64,000 bases of DNA from Cytophagales bacterium (GTDB lineage: Bacteria > Bacteroidota > Bacteroidia > Cytophagales > Thermoflexibacteraceae): positions 1 through 64,000 of the forward strand of contig REAZ01000019.1 in assembly GCA_004294445.1 (NCBI GenBank), given 5' to 3'. The stretch's first letter is position 1. The number at the start of each line of letters is the position of its first letter. Shown piece by piece: positions 16,387 to 25,253 of the stretch. A program made the position numbers and the translations under genes. Under the pieces are notes generated by a model. That model did not search any database. It saw nothing but the letters and a program-made list of their open reading frames with translations, and was not told where the DNA came from.

Positions 16387-17319
16387 ATGAACAAGGTTGC
16401 CATTATTGATATTGGGACAAATAATTTTCTCCTCCTCATTGCAGAAAAGCAAGAAAATAGTGATGAAATTATTATCTTGCACAAATCTAAAGCCTTTGCT
16501 TTTATTGGCAGAGGAGGCATGAGTGAGAAGAAAATGATGCCCGATGCCATAGAGCGAGCTTTGATGCATCTTAAAAATTTTAGGCAAATCATAGATAGTT
16601 TTGACTGCAAGCAAGTAATAGCCATCGCAACAAGTGCGGTGAGGAATGCAAGTAACAGGCAAGAATTTATTGAAAAAGTAAGACAAGTTGCTGATATTCA
16701 TATACAAGTAATAGATGGAGATAGAGAGGCAAGCCTCATTTATTATGGTGTAAAGTCCAATTTGCAAATAAAAGAACCTTCGCTCATCATGGATATTGGC
16801 GGGGGAAGCGTGGAGTTTATCATCTGCAATAGCGAAAGAATTTTTTGGAAACAGAGTTTTGAGATAGGAGTGCAACGGCTTTATGACAGTTTTCACCAAA
16901 CAGACCCTATCAGTGCTGAAAAACTATTGGCACTTAATCATTATGTAGCACAAACATTATCTCCTCTTTTTGAAGCCCTAAAAATATATCCTATCAAAAC
17001 GTTGATTGGTTCGGCAGGCTCTTTTGATACCATAGTAGATATATACTGTACTCGCTATCAGGTAATGAATACGCTCAAATCAAAAAAAGAATTTGAGATG
17101 CCTTTGGCTCATTATTGGATAATTCACGAGGAAATTATTGTTAAAAACTATAACGAAAGACTGCAAATAGAAGGAATGATAACCGACAGAGCTGAAATGA
17201 TAACGGTTGCTTCCTCGCTGATTACATTTGTAATGAAGCAATTACAAATTGAAAAAATGAGAGTTTCGGCAGCTTCCCTCAAAGAAGGCATACTTTGGGA
17301 ATGGCTACAGAACAGTTAG
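16387..17319 (+). CDS. Ppx/GppA-type phosphatase
   Basis: 310 aa, an actin-like (ASKHA) phosphatase of the exopolyphosphatase / pppGpp pentaphosphatase family. Phosphate motif 1, IDIGTNNFLLLI, is at residues 7-18; phosphate motif 2, MDIGGGSVEFII, is near 136-147. About 300 residues is the short form, with the two Ppx domains only and no C-terminal HD domain. It cannot be assigned to polyphosphate or (p)ppGpp from motifs. It is translationally close to the desulfurase and 55 bases upstream of a TPR-CHAT gene, so the three may be co-expressed. Confidence 0.9.
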   Translation: MNKVAIIDIGTNNFLLLIAEKQENSDEIIILHKSKAFAFIGRGGMSEKKMMPDAIERALMHLKNFRQIIDSFDCKQVIAIATSAVRNASNRQEFIEKVRQVADIHIQVIDGDREASLIYYGVKSNLQIKEPSLIMDIGGGSVEFIICNSERIFWKQSFEIGVQRLYDSFHQTDPISAEKLLALNHYVAQTLSPLFEALKIYPIKTLIGSAGSFDTIVDIYCTRYQVMNTLKSKKEFEMPLAHYWIIHEEIIVKNYNERLQIEGMITDRAEMITVASSLITFVMKQLQIEKMRVSAASLKEGILWEWLQNS

Positions 17320-17374
17320 TAGTAAATTTGATAACAAATAGGTGGCTTTCTCCGTAAATATATTTTTAAGATTT

Positions 17375-20300
17375 ATGAAAATGCACTGGAAAAAAATAAT
17401 TATCGCTTGCTGTATATTTTTTGTTTGCTCTCAAAATATAAAGTCGCAAACATGGCAGAACTGCTATGATAGCACTACTCATCATTTTGAAAAGCATCGC
17501 TATCCCCAAGCACTCGCTTGGGCAGATAAGTTTATGCTTTCTGCGGGTAGTTTTGTCCTCAACAAAGATATTTATGCCTATTACAACACCGTTGCTGATA
17601 TTACCTACCAAATATATAACATTCAAAATCAGAAAGATAACGGACTAAATCACCTACTTTCTTGGCAAAAAAAGATAGAAAGCATTTCGGTTGAAAAGGA
17701 AAAAAACTCGGTAGCAAATAATAAACTAAGCCTGCAAGCAAGTCTTGATTTTTACATAGGGGAGTTGTACTACAGAATGGGTAACTACCAAGAAGCGAGA
17801 AAACACTATGACAAATCCATCAAAATAAAAGAGCGTGTTTTGGGAGAAGAACACCCAAGCTATCTGGAAACAGTATTTGCTTTGGGAAAATTAACCCTCG
17901 AGATTGGAGAAATGGAGGAAGCCGAGCGTATGCTCATGGACTATAATAGCTTGACAGAAAGTGTTTATGACAGCGACCACCCCATACGTGCCAACGCCCT
18001 CAACGAAATTGGTGATGTATTTGCCCTAAAAAGTGATACCACTACTGCTATTTATTTCTACAGGCAAGCCAAAGAAATCTATGAAGAAATCACAGATGGC
18101 TTTCAGTCTATTGGTTATGCACATAATCTCACAAGCCAAGCAGAGTTGTACTACAAAATGGGCTTTTATACTGCCGCCGAAGCCCTATTTAGGCAGGCAC
18201 AATATATTTATGAGAAAAACAATTTCTTAAACAAAGTCGAGTATGCCAACCTGCTCAATAGGTTGTCATTGCTGTACCTACGTTTAAATAATCTTGTAGA
18301 TGCTGAAAAGTTTGTCCAGCAAGCCAAGCGTATTCACGAACACGAATATAGTGTTAAACACCCCGCTTTTGCCCGTGATTTAGATGTATTAGCAAGTATC
18401 TATTTAGCGGCGGGCTATCCCAAGCAAGCAGAACGCCTGCTCGTTGAATCTATTGAAATATACAAGGCAAGTGGGGTAACTAAACAAGTAGATTATTTGC
18501 TGTCAGTGAGTCAGTTAGCTGAATGTTATGAGCAGACAAAGCAGTTGGGAAAGGCAGATGAATTTTTTAAAATTGCCATAGATAGCTTTCGCTTTCATAT
18601 TAGCGAGCAGAGCATCGAATTAGCGGGCATAGAATCGAATTTGGCGAATTTGTACTATCATGTAGGCAAGTACACCCAAGCTACAGAACTGCATGAGCGA
18701 AGTTTGCAAACGCGCTACGAACTTTTAGACGAATCGCACCCCGAATTTTTGGAGTCTATTAATAATTTGAGTTTGCTTTCTTGGGCTGACAAGAAGATAG
18801 CAAGGGCAGAAAGTTTCTTTGAGCAAAGCATTGAGAACTATACTACACAGTTTAACCGCTATTTTTCTTTTTTGAGCGAACGAGAAAAAGATTTTTACTA
18901 CAATCGTATTCGTTCTTTTTTTGAAAAATACAACTCCTTTGCCTTAGAGCGTAGCCAAAAAAAACCTGCTATTTTGGGGCAAATTTATAATAATCAGTTA
19001 GGAAATAAAGGCTTACTTTTTTATACAAATCAAAATATTCGCGAGCAGGTATTGGCGAGCAAAGATGAAGGTCTATTCCAAAAGTACAAGCGATGGACAC
19101 AGCTCAAAGAACAGCTTTCAAAAGTATATAAACTTGATTCAGAAGATATTGCGACCCAAAATATTCCTTTAGACTCTTTGGAAGAGGTAGCCAACTTTAT
19201 AGAAAAAGACCTCTCCCTGAGAATCGCAATAAGCAATACCAAAGAAGGAAAAGAAAAAACACAGATTACTTGGAAAGACATACAACGAAAATTAAACCCT
19301 GACGAGGCTGCTATCGAGATGATTCGTTTCCAAGAATTTTTGCCTGACTCTGGCGGCAGATATACAGACAAAATATACTATGCAGCACTGATAATTACCC
19401 AAAAAACTAAAAAAAATCCTGCCCTCATTCTCATAGATAATGGGGAAGATTTGGAAAAAAAATATGTCAGATTTTATCGTAACTCCATCAAGTTCCGTAT
19501 CAAAGATGCTAAATCTTATAGTTATTTTTGGCAAAAAATAGATACCGCAGCCGTACTCAAGGGAATTAAGAAAATTTATTTTTCCCCTGATGGTGCCTAT
19601 AACAAAATAAATATCAATACTTTATATGACGAAATAAGTAAAAAATTTGTGGTGGACAAAACAGAAATCCATACCCTTACCAACACGCGCGACCTCATTG
19701 CCCTCAAAAACAATGCAAACAGCACAGTTTCTCTTTCGGCAACAAAGGCTTTTTTGGTAGGCTACCCAAATTATCATTACTTGAAACAAAAAACGGCGAT
19801 GCTGTCCCCTAATTTGGTAGAGGAAAACAAAAACTTGGCGATGCCTCTTGCAAAAAATAAAAACATACAAACTCGCGGCGATATTGGAAACTTACTCAGG
19901 GGCGGGAAGATAGACGACCTCCCAGGTACGAGAGAAGAAATTCTATCCATTGAAAAGATTTTCAATCAGTACCAGATACCCAATCAGGTAGAACTCGGCG
20001 ATAAAGCCTCTGAAGAAAATATCAAAGACATTACTCAATGCTCTTTGCTTCATATTGCCACGCATGGTTTCTTCAGCCCCGACATAGGTGCTAACGAGGT
20101 GCATAATCCCAATATTGTGAAGTTAGAAAGCAACTTAAATAATCCCTTACTCAATTCGGGTTTGCTTTTAGCAGGAGCAGATAATGCTTTTTCACAAGAA
20201 ACATTATTGGCAGAGATAAAAGCACTAAGCGATAACAGCACCTACGAAGATGGCGTACTCACTGCCTACGAGGTAATGAACCTGAACCTGAGCAATGTTG

Positions 20301-20584
20301 ATTTGGTAGTATTGTCTGCTTGCGAAACAGGCTTAGGCGAAGTTCGCAACGGCGAAGGGGTATTTGGTTTGCAAAGAGCCTTCCAAACGGCAGGTGCAAA
20401 AACTATCGTCATGAGTTTGTGGAAAGTAAGTGATGAAGCTACTAAGCAACTTATGGAGAATTTCTATGACGAATACTGCAAAACCCGTCAAAAAAGGCAG
20501 GCGTTCCTATCGGCTCAGTTAAAACTAAGGGAGCAATTTCCCGATGCCTTCTATTGGGGAGCTTTCGTGATGATTGGGGAATAA
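17375..20584 (+). CDS. Exported TPR repeat protein with C-terminal CHAT protease-like domain
   Basis: 1069 aa from ATG 17375; the frame is open to a GTG at 17342, but the ATG gives a signal peptide (MKMHWKKIIIACCIFFVC). Residues about 90-500 are tetratricopeptide repeats of the YxxAExxxxxA type (e.g. GNYQEARKHYDKSIKI, YTQATELHERSL). The last 300 residues are a CHAT domain, a caspase/separase-like Cys peptidase fold, with catalytic H897 in HIATHGFF and C983 in LSACETGLGE. Both catalytic residues are intact. Similar TPR-CHAT proteins are common in Bacteroidota and cyanobacteria; substrates are mostly unknown. The signal peptide suggests a periplasmic or surface role. It is third gene after the desulfurase and Ppx genes. 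Confidence 0.92.
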   Translation: MKMHWKKIIIACCIFFVCSQNIKSQTWQNCYDSTTHHFEKHRYPQALAWADKFMLSAGSFVLNKDIYAYYNTVADITYQIYNIQNQKDNGLNHLLSWQKKIESISVEKEKNSVANNKLSLQASLDFYIGELYYRMGNYQEARKHYDKSIKIKERVLGEEHPSYLETVFALGKLTLEIGEMEEAERMLMDYNSLTESVYDSDHPIRANALNEIGDVFALKSDTTTAIYFYRQAKEIYEEITDGFQSIGYAHNLTSQAELYYKMGFYTAAEALFRQAQYIYEKNNFLNKVEYANLLNRLSLLYLRLNNLVDAEKFVQQAKRIHEHEYSVKHPAFARDLDVLASIYLAAGYPKQAERLLVESIEIYKASGVTKQVDYLLSVSQLAECYEQTKQLGKADEFFKIAIDSFRFHISEQSIELAGIESNLANLYYHVGKYTQATELHERSLQTRYELLDESHPEFLESINNLSLLSWADKKIARAESFFEQSIENYTTQFNRYFSFLSEREKDFYYNRIRSFFEKYNSFALERSQKKPAILGQIYNNQLGNKGLLFYTNQNIREQVLASKDEGLFQKYKRWTQLKEQLSKVYKLDSEDIATQNIPLDSLEEVANFIEKDLSLRIAISNTKEGKEKTQITWKDIQRKLNPDEAAIEMIRFQEFLPDSGGRYTDKIYYAALIITQKTKKNPALILIDNGEDLEKKYVRFYRNSIKFRIKDAKSYSYFWQKIDTAAVLKGIKKIYFSPDGAYNKININTLYDEISKKFVVDKTEIHTLTNTRDLIALKNNANSTVSLSATKAFLVGYPNYHYLKQKTAMLSPNLVEENKNLAMPLAKNKNIQTRGDIGNLLRGGKIDDLPGTREEILSIEKIFNQYQIPNQVELGDKASEENIKDITQCSLLHIATHGFFSPDIGANEVHNPNIVKLESNLNNPLLNSGLLLAGADNAFSQETLLAEIKALSDNSTYEDGVLTAYEVMNLNLSNVDLVVLSACETGLGEVRNGEGVFGLQRAFQTAGAKTIVMSLWKVSDEATKQLMENFYDEYCKTRQKRQAFLSAQLKLREQFPDAFYWGAFVMIGE

Positions 20585-20653
20585 ATCTGATGGACTTTAT
20601 CTGTTTTATGAACTTTGCCCTTGCTCATAAGCCCGCAAAGGCAAAGTACGTAC

Positions 20654-21472
20654 CTACAGCAAATCCATAGGGTTTTCACAAATTCTGAAATTTTCATTGA
20701 AAGTGCAAATTTTCGCCATATCTTGTTCGGAAATTTGGAAGTCGAAAACATCAAAATTTTCCTTGAGTCGTTCTGTTTGTACAGACTTCGGAATAGTAGA
20801 TATCCCCAACTGAATTGCCCATCGCAAAATAACTTGTGCAGGTGTTTTTTCATATTTTTGAGCTATTTCCAAGAGTTTTTTGTCAGCAAAACGCTGCCCA
20901 CGCACCAAAGGCGAGTAAGCCTGCAAGACAATCCCTCGTTTACGACATGCTTGCAAAAGTTCTTCAGAAAATAGATAAGGTGTAAATTCTACTTGATTCA
21001 CCACAGGGACTACAGTGGCATATTGATCCAGCTCATTCAGAAAGGGCTGTAAGTAATTGGCTACGCCAATAGCTCTTACTCTTTTTTCTTCGTAAAGTCT
21101 TTCAAATGCTTTCCAAGTATCCTTGCGAAAATTTTTGATAGGCCAATGCACCAAATACAAATCTATGTAGTCTGCATTGAGTTTTTGGCTACTTTCCTCA
21201 AAAGCGCGCAAGGTGTTGTCGTAGCCGTGGGCATTGTTGTCTATTTTGGTAGTGAGGAAAATGTCTTTCCGAGGAACGGCACTGTTGCGAATAGCATTAC
21301 CGATTTCCACTTCATTTTTGTACATAGCGGCAGTGTCTATGAGTCTGTAGCCTATTTCTAAGGCATTGCCTACTGCTTTTTCGGCTTCTTGGTCATACAT
21401 ATCATACACACCAAGCCCCAATAACGGCATTTCTATACCGTTATTGAGGGAAGTTGTTGGTTGATTTACCAT
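20654..21472 (-). CDS. Aldo/keto reductase
   Basis: NADPH-dependent (beta/alpha)8 oxidoreductase, 272 aa, which fits the family. The full catalytic tetrad is visible: D46 and Y51 (LIDTAAMYKNE), K76 (TTK), H109 (LVHWP). The C-terminal NADPH-binding segment IPKSVQTERLKEN is present, and it resembles the 2,5-diketo-gluconate reductase branch. Its start overlaps the end of the upstream PhyH dioxygenase gene by 7 bases, so the two are co-translated. The substrate is unknown. Confidence 0.92.
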   Translation of the reverse strand: MVNQPTTSLNNGIEMPLLGLGVYDMYDQEAEKAVGNALEIGYRLIDTAAMYKNEVEIGNAIRNSAVPRKDIFLTTKIDNNAHGYDNTLRAFEESSQKLNADYIDLYLVHWPIKNFRKDTWKAFERLYEEKRVRAIGVANYLQPFLNELDQYATVVPVVNQVEFTPYLFSEELLQACRKRGIVLQAYSPLVRGQRFADKKLLEIAQKYEKTPAQVILRWAIQLGISTIPKSVQTERLKENFDVFDFQISEQDMAKICTFNENFRICENPMDLL

Positions 21473-22449
21473 TTTTCCAAGCCTAAAAGTTTTTTACCTA
21501 AATCGTTTAAAACTGCTGTTTCGTATTTGGTCTGTTCCCATTTGCGCGGGTCGCCGGGGAAGGCATACCCTTCTGGGGCAATGCGATTTTTCCAAGAATT
21601 TACTCTCCATTCTCTCAAAGGTTCATTATCCTCTTCGGCAGGCATCATAGAGATATATTGGGCGATGCGGACTTTGCCTTCCGACCTATTAGGGCGAATA
21701 CCATGAGCCAAAGAGCTATTAAAAATGAGTAAATCTCCTGCTTCCATTTTTACTTTGACAAGGTCGAAACCAGTAATATCAGGTTTGAAATGGTCGCGGT
21801 CTTCGGGCTGCGTGAGTTTCCAAGTATCATAGGTACGAAAAAGTTCGGGGATACACTGAAAGCCACCCATATTCTCATCGTCTTGGTCAGCCAAAGCAAG
21901 CACGCCTTGTACGTTTTGCGGCTTAGTTTCAGGGTCATAATCCCAGTGAATAAACCCTTTGAAAACGTGGTCTGGTCGCATAGGCAAGTTCAAGTTAGCC
22001 CTGTCTATAGTTACCCAAAGTTTTTCATGCCCCCAAACATCCACAAAGGCATCGTAAAGCCGTTGGCATTGGCGATTTTCCCACATATACTGATGGTTGT
22101 AAATTTCTACCATGCCGCTATTGCTCAATTCTTTCATTTTCATTTCTGCACGAGGCGGTGCATACCAAGTTTCAGGATTTTTTGGGTCTTTCTCCTCAAA
22201 CTCCCAAAGCAAGTCTGCCATTTTCTTGCAGTTCTCTTTTGGAACAGCATTTTTGATGACAATATAGCCGTTGTGAATCCAAAAAGCCCAATCTTCTTCT
22301 GATAAAACCCTTAAAGGCTTGCCGTTAGAACGGTCATTGAGTTTTACATGGCTCGACATAGCCGTAGAGGGATTGCCGGGAATTTCTTTGTGTGCATTGT
22401 TCGGAATCATGGTTGTAGGTGCCATAGTTCCCATAGTTTTGTTTTCCAT
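21466..22449 (-). CDS. Phytanoyl-CoA dioxygenase (PhyH) family protein
   Basis: Fe(II)/2-oxoglutarate oxygenase, 327 aa. The iron-binding facial triad appears as H168 and D170 in GFIHWDYD and H249 in LAHGIRPNR, with R262 in KVRIAQ placed to bind 2-oxoglutarate. The jelly-roll core spans about 45-300. Family members hydroxylate varied small substrates, so the substrate cannot be read off. It overlaps the aldo/keto reductase, suggesting a two-step oxidation-reduction pathway. It is preceded by a recognisable promoter box. Confidence 0.87.
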   Translation of the reverse strand: MENKTMGTMAPTTMIPNNAHKEIPGNPSTAMSSHVKLNDRSNGKPLRVLSEEDWAFWIHNGYIVIKNAVPKENCKKMADLLWEFEEKDPKNPETWYAPPRAEMKMKELSNSGMVEIYNHQYMWENRQCQRLYDAFVDVWGHEKLWVTIDRANLNLPMRPDHVFKGFIHWDYDPETKPQNVQGVLALADQDDENMGGFQCIPELFRTYDTWKLTQPEDRDHFKPDITGFDLVKVKMEAGDLLIFNSSLAHGIRPNRSEGKVRIAQYISMMPAEEDNEPLREWRVNSWKNRIAPEGYAFPGDPRKWEQTKYETAVLNDLGKKLLGLEKW

Positions 22450-22480
22450 TTTTTTTATGAGTTTAAATAATTTGATAATG

Positions 22481-22508
22481 CAAAGGTACAGCGTATCTGC
22501 CTGCCAAA
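22481..22508 (-). promoter_or_regulatory. Putative promoter of the PhyH-AKR operon
   Basis: On the minus strand TTTG (22508-22505) and TACCTTTG (22488-22481) are 16 bases apart, slightly short of the usual 19; the start codon lies about 30 bases further on. Confidence 0.45.
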
Positions 22509-22569
22509 CTCCTCATAAAATAGCAATTTTTTGTACTGTATTGACCTGAAAGGGAGCTACTATCGCTTT

Positions 22570-23082
22570 CTAATACAAATAGACACCAAACTTGTCTACA
22601 TCTGCCAATTCTACTTGTATGTGTTGGCGAATAGTGGTAGAAAGTGCATAACCTGCATAGTCGGCAGCAACGGGGAATTGCTTATGACCGCCTCTGTCCA
22701 CAAGCACCGCAGTTTGTAATTTCTTGATTTCTGTTTTGAGGAAAGGACGCAGGGCGTAGGCAAAAGTACGTCCCGTATTGAGAACATCATCAATAACAAT
22801 AACTGTTTTATTTTTGACAAAATCAATCCCACAAGTCAAATTTACTTCACTTTGTGTAGGCGCAAACTTATCCAAATGTACGGCAATGAGCGAGGTTGGG
22901 ATAGTTGATATTTTTTGAAATTCGGCATGAAGTAGATGAGCAAACAAATAGCCCTGCTCATAGACAGCCGCAAAAATTAACTCTTGCTCATCTATGTTAT
23001 TTTCATAAATTTCATAACTCATCCTCTTAATCTTCTGCAAGATTTGTGGGCGGTTTAAGATTTGATTTTTAATATCGAGCAT
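22570..23082 (-). CDS. Phosphoribosyltransferase (PyrR-like)
   Basis: 170 aa from ATG 23082 (MLDIKNQIL); the longer frame upstream overlaps the preceding gene and is not credible as protein. The PRPP-binding loop VIVIDDVLNTGRTF spans about residues 95-107. The C-terminal part, VLVDRGGHKQFPVAADYAG, matches PyrR / uracil phosphoribosyltransferase-like enzymes. PyrR in Firmicutes regulates pyrimidine genes; in Bacteroidota such proteins are mostly annotated as type I phosphoribosyltransferases of uncertain substrate. It lies 26 bases downstream of a leftward secreted-protein gene. Confidence 0.87.
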   Translation of the reverse strand: MLDIKNQILNRPQILQKIKRMSYEIYENNIDEQELIFAAVYEQGYLFAHLLHAEFQKISTIPTSLIAVHLDKFAPTQSEVNLTCGIDFVKNKTVIVIDDVLNTGRTFAYALRPFLKTEIKKLQTAVLVDRGGHKQFPVAADYAGYALSTTIRQHIQVELADVDKFGVYLY

Positions 23083-23108
23083 ACTAAACTTAAATTTTTT
23101 TACTCTAT

Positions 23109-23756
23109 CTATTTGATGCCTACTTCCTTTCGCAGTGCAGCTACTTTTTCTTGTTTCAATTTTTTCAGACGTGCTTCTTGCTCCTCTATCCACTTTATTT
23201 CGCTGTATTTGCGGTCTGAATGTACGTCGTCATAGTAGCGGTAGCTTACGTTGTAAAGAGCAAACTCTTCGCGGAGGACATCTTCGAGAATAACGAAATT
23301 TTCAAATATATTTTTCTTCAATTGGGTAATATCGCTGCGTTCCTGCATAATGATGGCTTCCAATGCAACTAACTGCTTCATGGCAGCCTCACTTCTGACT
23401 ACTTTTGCAGTAGCAGTAACACTGCTCCCTGCTTTTGTTGGTTCTTTGAATAAGTCTTCGTTATCTCTTGCTCCGTAAACGGCTTCCTTTTCGGCAATAG
23501 ATTGGATATATAATTCTTGCTGCCAAGAGGTAATCGCCTCTTTGTCATCTGCACTCATCAAAGCCCATTTCTTGCCCACGTACAAAGACCATAGCGTAGA
23601 GTCGTTGGGGTTAGCCTTAATTTTCTTCCATATTTGCGGTTTTTTATAAGGGTCGTCTTGTTGCAAATCTTGGGCAATAGCCATCGAAGCAGCTAAGAAT
23701 ATCAAAGCTAAGAACATATAAAAAATCTTAGTGGAAAACATAACAGTTCTATTCAT
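23109..23756 (-). CDS. Exported hypothetical protein (215 aa)
   Basis: Signal peptide at about residues 1-29 (IFYMFLALIFLAASMAIAQ). The mature part is charged and largely helical, with KPQIWKKIKANPNDSTLW at the start and a Lys/Glu coiled-coil-like tail (EEQEARLKKLKQEKVAALRKE). I recognise no family. The initial Met could also be M6 of the frame. It lies upstream of the phosphoribosyltransferase gene in the same direction. Periplasmic or outer-membrane-associated localisation is inferred from the signal only. Confidence 0.75.
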   Translation of the reverse strand: MNRTVMFSTKIFYMFLALIFLAASMAIAQDLQQDDPYKKPQIWKKIKANPNDSTLWSLYVGKKWALMSADDKEAITSWQQELYIQSIAEKEAVYGARDNEDLFKEPTKAGSSVTATAKVVRSEAAMKQLVALEAIIMQERSDITQLKKNIFENFVILEDVLREEFALYNVSYRYYDDVHSDRKYSEIKWIEEQEARLKKLKQEKVAALRKEVGIK

Positions 23757-24178
23757 AAGTATTAGTGCAAATTATCAAAGCAAGTACTTCAAAATTAAGT
23801 ATTTATACTTAATAACTTATCTCACAGTTTCCAATTTATTTATTCATCACGATATTATTAAGTGCATTAAGCAAAGAAATGTTATAAATGTGCAAAAAAT
23901 AATTACTATTTTATTGTAAATAAGTACAGCAGTTTAAGCAAAACAGCTCATTTTCAATACATTATTTTCTAAAATCACAATAATTAAAGAAATGTCATTT
24001 TTTTTCATACATTGCACAAAATATACTCTTTATTCAGAATAAATAGCAATTAACATCTCAAAACAGTAGTCTGCACCACTCCTATTTCTTTATGCTACTA
24101 TAATGCCAAATTCTTTAAGCCACCAAAGCATTCCTCCCTTATCTTCGCTCGCTCCGATGGCTCAAACGGCACATTGCC
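23757..24178. other. Intergenic region without a recognisable gene
   Basis: About 420 A/T-rich bases. I see no ORF with coding character, no tRNA-like structure and no strong hairpin. The GC-richer part near 24140-24175 follows the 24179 stop codon and may be the decayed or untranslated tail of that transcript. Confidence 0.5.
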
Positions 24179-25195
24179 TTATTTGGACAAATCTAATAAG
24201 AAACCAATGGTAAAGTTAGCATCCCAGTCGAATACGAAAGTATCGCAACCTGTAGCATCTGCAAGTGCTTTATAAATATTGATACCTGCCTTGTCTTTGG
24301 CATCTTCGCCTTTATAAAATTCGGGGGCTTCCAATACTGTATAGCGTTCCTCGCCTTTGCGTACTTGTTTTGCCAATTTGGAGGGCGAGCCACCAATGAT
24401 GAAACAGGTTTTTCTTTTAGCATCGGGTACTTTTTTTGCGAAAGATGCTATTTCAGTCGCTACAGTCTTATCATCTGTGCCGTTCTGAAAATATTTTGCT
24501 CCGTAGCTTTCCAAAGAGGTTATTTTCTCTGCTTCTTTCCAAGTAATTTTTGTATTGCCAGAGCCAATATCTACGACAAATGCCTTGTCTTCGTACTCCT
24601 TAGGTAGCACGCATTTTAATGCTAACTGACCTTCTTGCTCTGCCGTTACAGTATTTACATTGTACTTGAGCGTTTTTAATGCTTTGATAATTTTTTGTGT
24701 ATTTTCTGCTTTCATTGCTCCCGAACTTACTACAAAATGTATGTTTTTGCCTGCTACGCCATAGTCCAACTTAGAGCCAATGTATTTCTTCAGACCCGCA
24801 GTAATGTCGGCATCGCTTGCCATGTTTTCTATAGCCAAGCTATTACCAAATTCTGCTTTTTCTAATTTCCAATTTTTAGCATCATCTACATTGATAATGA
24901 AGGAGTTGAAACCGCTTGCCCCCAGTTCTACTACTCCTTTGAGCGTACCGCCGACAGGGGCGGGAGGCGTATAAGAAAAAGAGGAGGCTTGGCTTACTGT
25001 TTGCGAATTGGAATCGGTGCTACTGTTGCCATCTTCCGCTTTTTCCTCATTTTCAGCCTGTTGCTCTATCTGCTCGCCGTCAGATTTTTTTGCACTCAAG
25101 CTATCCAATACGCCAGAGAACTTCAAGCCCGCGAAAATAGCGCCTAAAATGGCTAAAATGATAATTAACCTACCGAGTGGTGTGAGTTTTCCCAT
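24179..25195 (-). CDS. Membrane-anchored Ppx/GppA-like (ASKHA-fold) protein
   Basis: 338 aa. One N-terminal transmembrane segment (about residues 9-28) is followed by a Glu/Ser/Asn-rich linker (35-80), then a domain with Ppx-like phosphate loops: VVELGASGFNSFIINV (88-103) in place of motif 1, and FVVDIGSGNTKI (206-217) as motif 2. FVVSSGAM and TAEQEGQLAL between them match the Ppx/GppA order. Motif 1 lacks the usual D-x-G-(T/S)-N, having E-L-G-A-S-G instead, so phosphatase activity is doubtful. The domain probably faces the periplasm, since a positive N-terminus precedes the anchor (inference). Such a layout suggests a scaffold or sensor. It stands alone. Confidence 0.7.
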   Translation of the reverse strand: MGKLTPLGRLIIILAILGAIFAGLKFSGVLDSLSAKKSDGEQIEQQAENEEKAEDGNSSTDSNSQTVSQASSFSYTPPAPVGGTLKGVVELGASGFNSFIINVDDAKNWKLEKAEFGNSLAIENMASDADITAGLKKYIGSKLDYGVAGKNIHFVVSSGAMKAENTQKIIKALKTLKYNVNTVTAEQEGQLALKCVLPKEYEDKAFVVDIGSGNTKITWKEAEKITSLESYGAKYFQNGTDDKTVATEIASFAKKVPDAKRKTCFIIGGSPSKLAKQVRKGEERYTVLEAPEFYKGEDAKDKAGINIYKALADATGCDTFVFDWDANFTIGFLLDLSK

Positions 25196-25253
25196 AATTT
25201 TTTTATAAGTAAACGTTTTATTAAAATATTTATGAAGTAAGAGTAATGAGTTT

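Noticed and set aside
17342-17374. GTG start giving 11 extra residues on the TPR-CHAT protein
   Set aside because: The extra residues would disrupt the signal peptide that begins at ATG 17375.
23083-23193. Longer N-terminus for the phosphoribosyltransferase
   Set aside because: It overlaps the upstream gene's C-terminus and reads a Ser/Arg/Lys-rich antisense-like peptide.
23757-24178. Possible small RNA or short gene in the 420-base gap
   Set aside because: No conserved structure, promoter or terminator could be supported from sequence alone.
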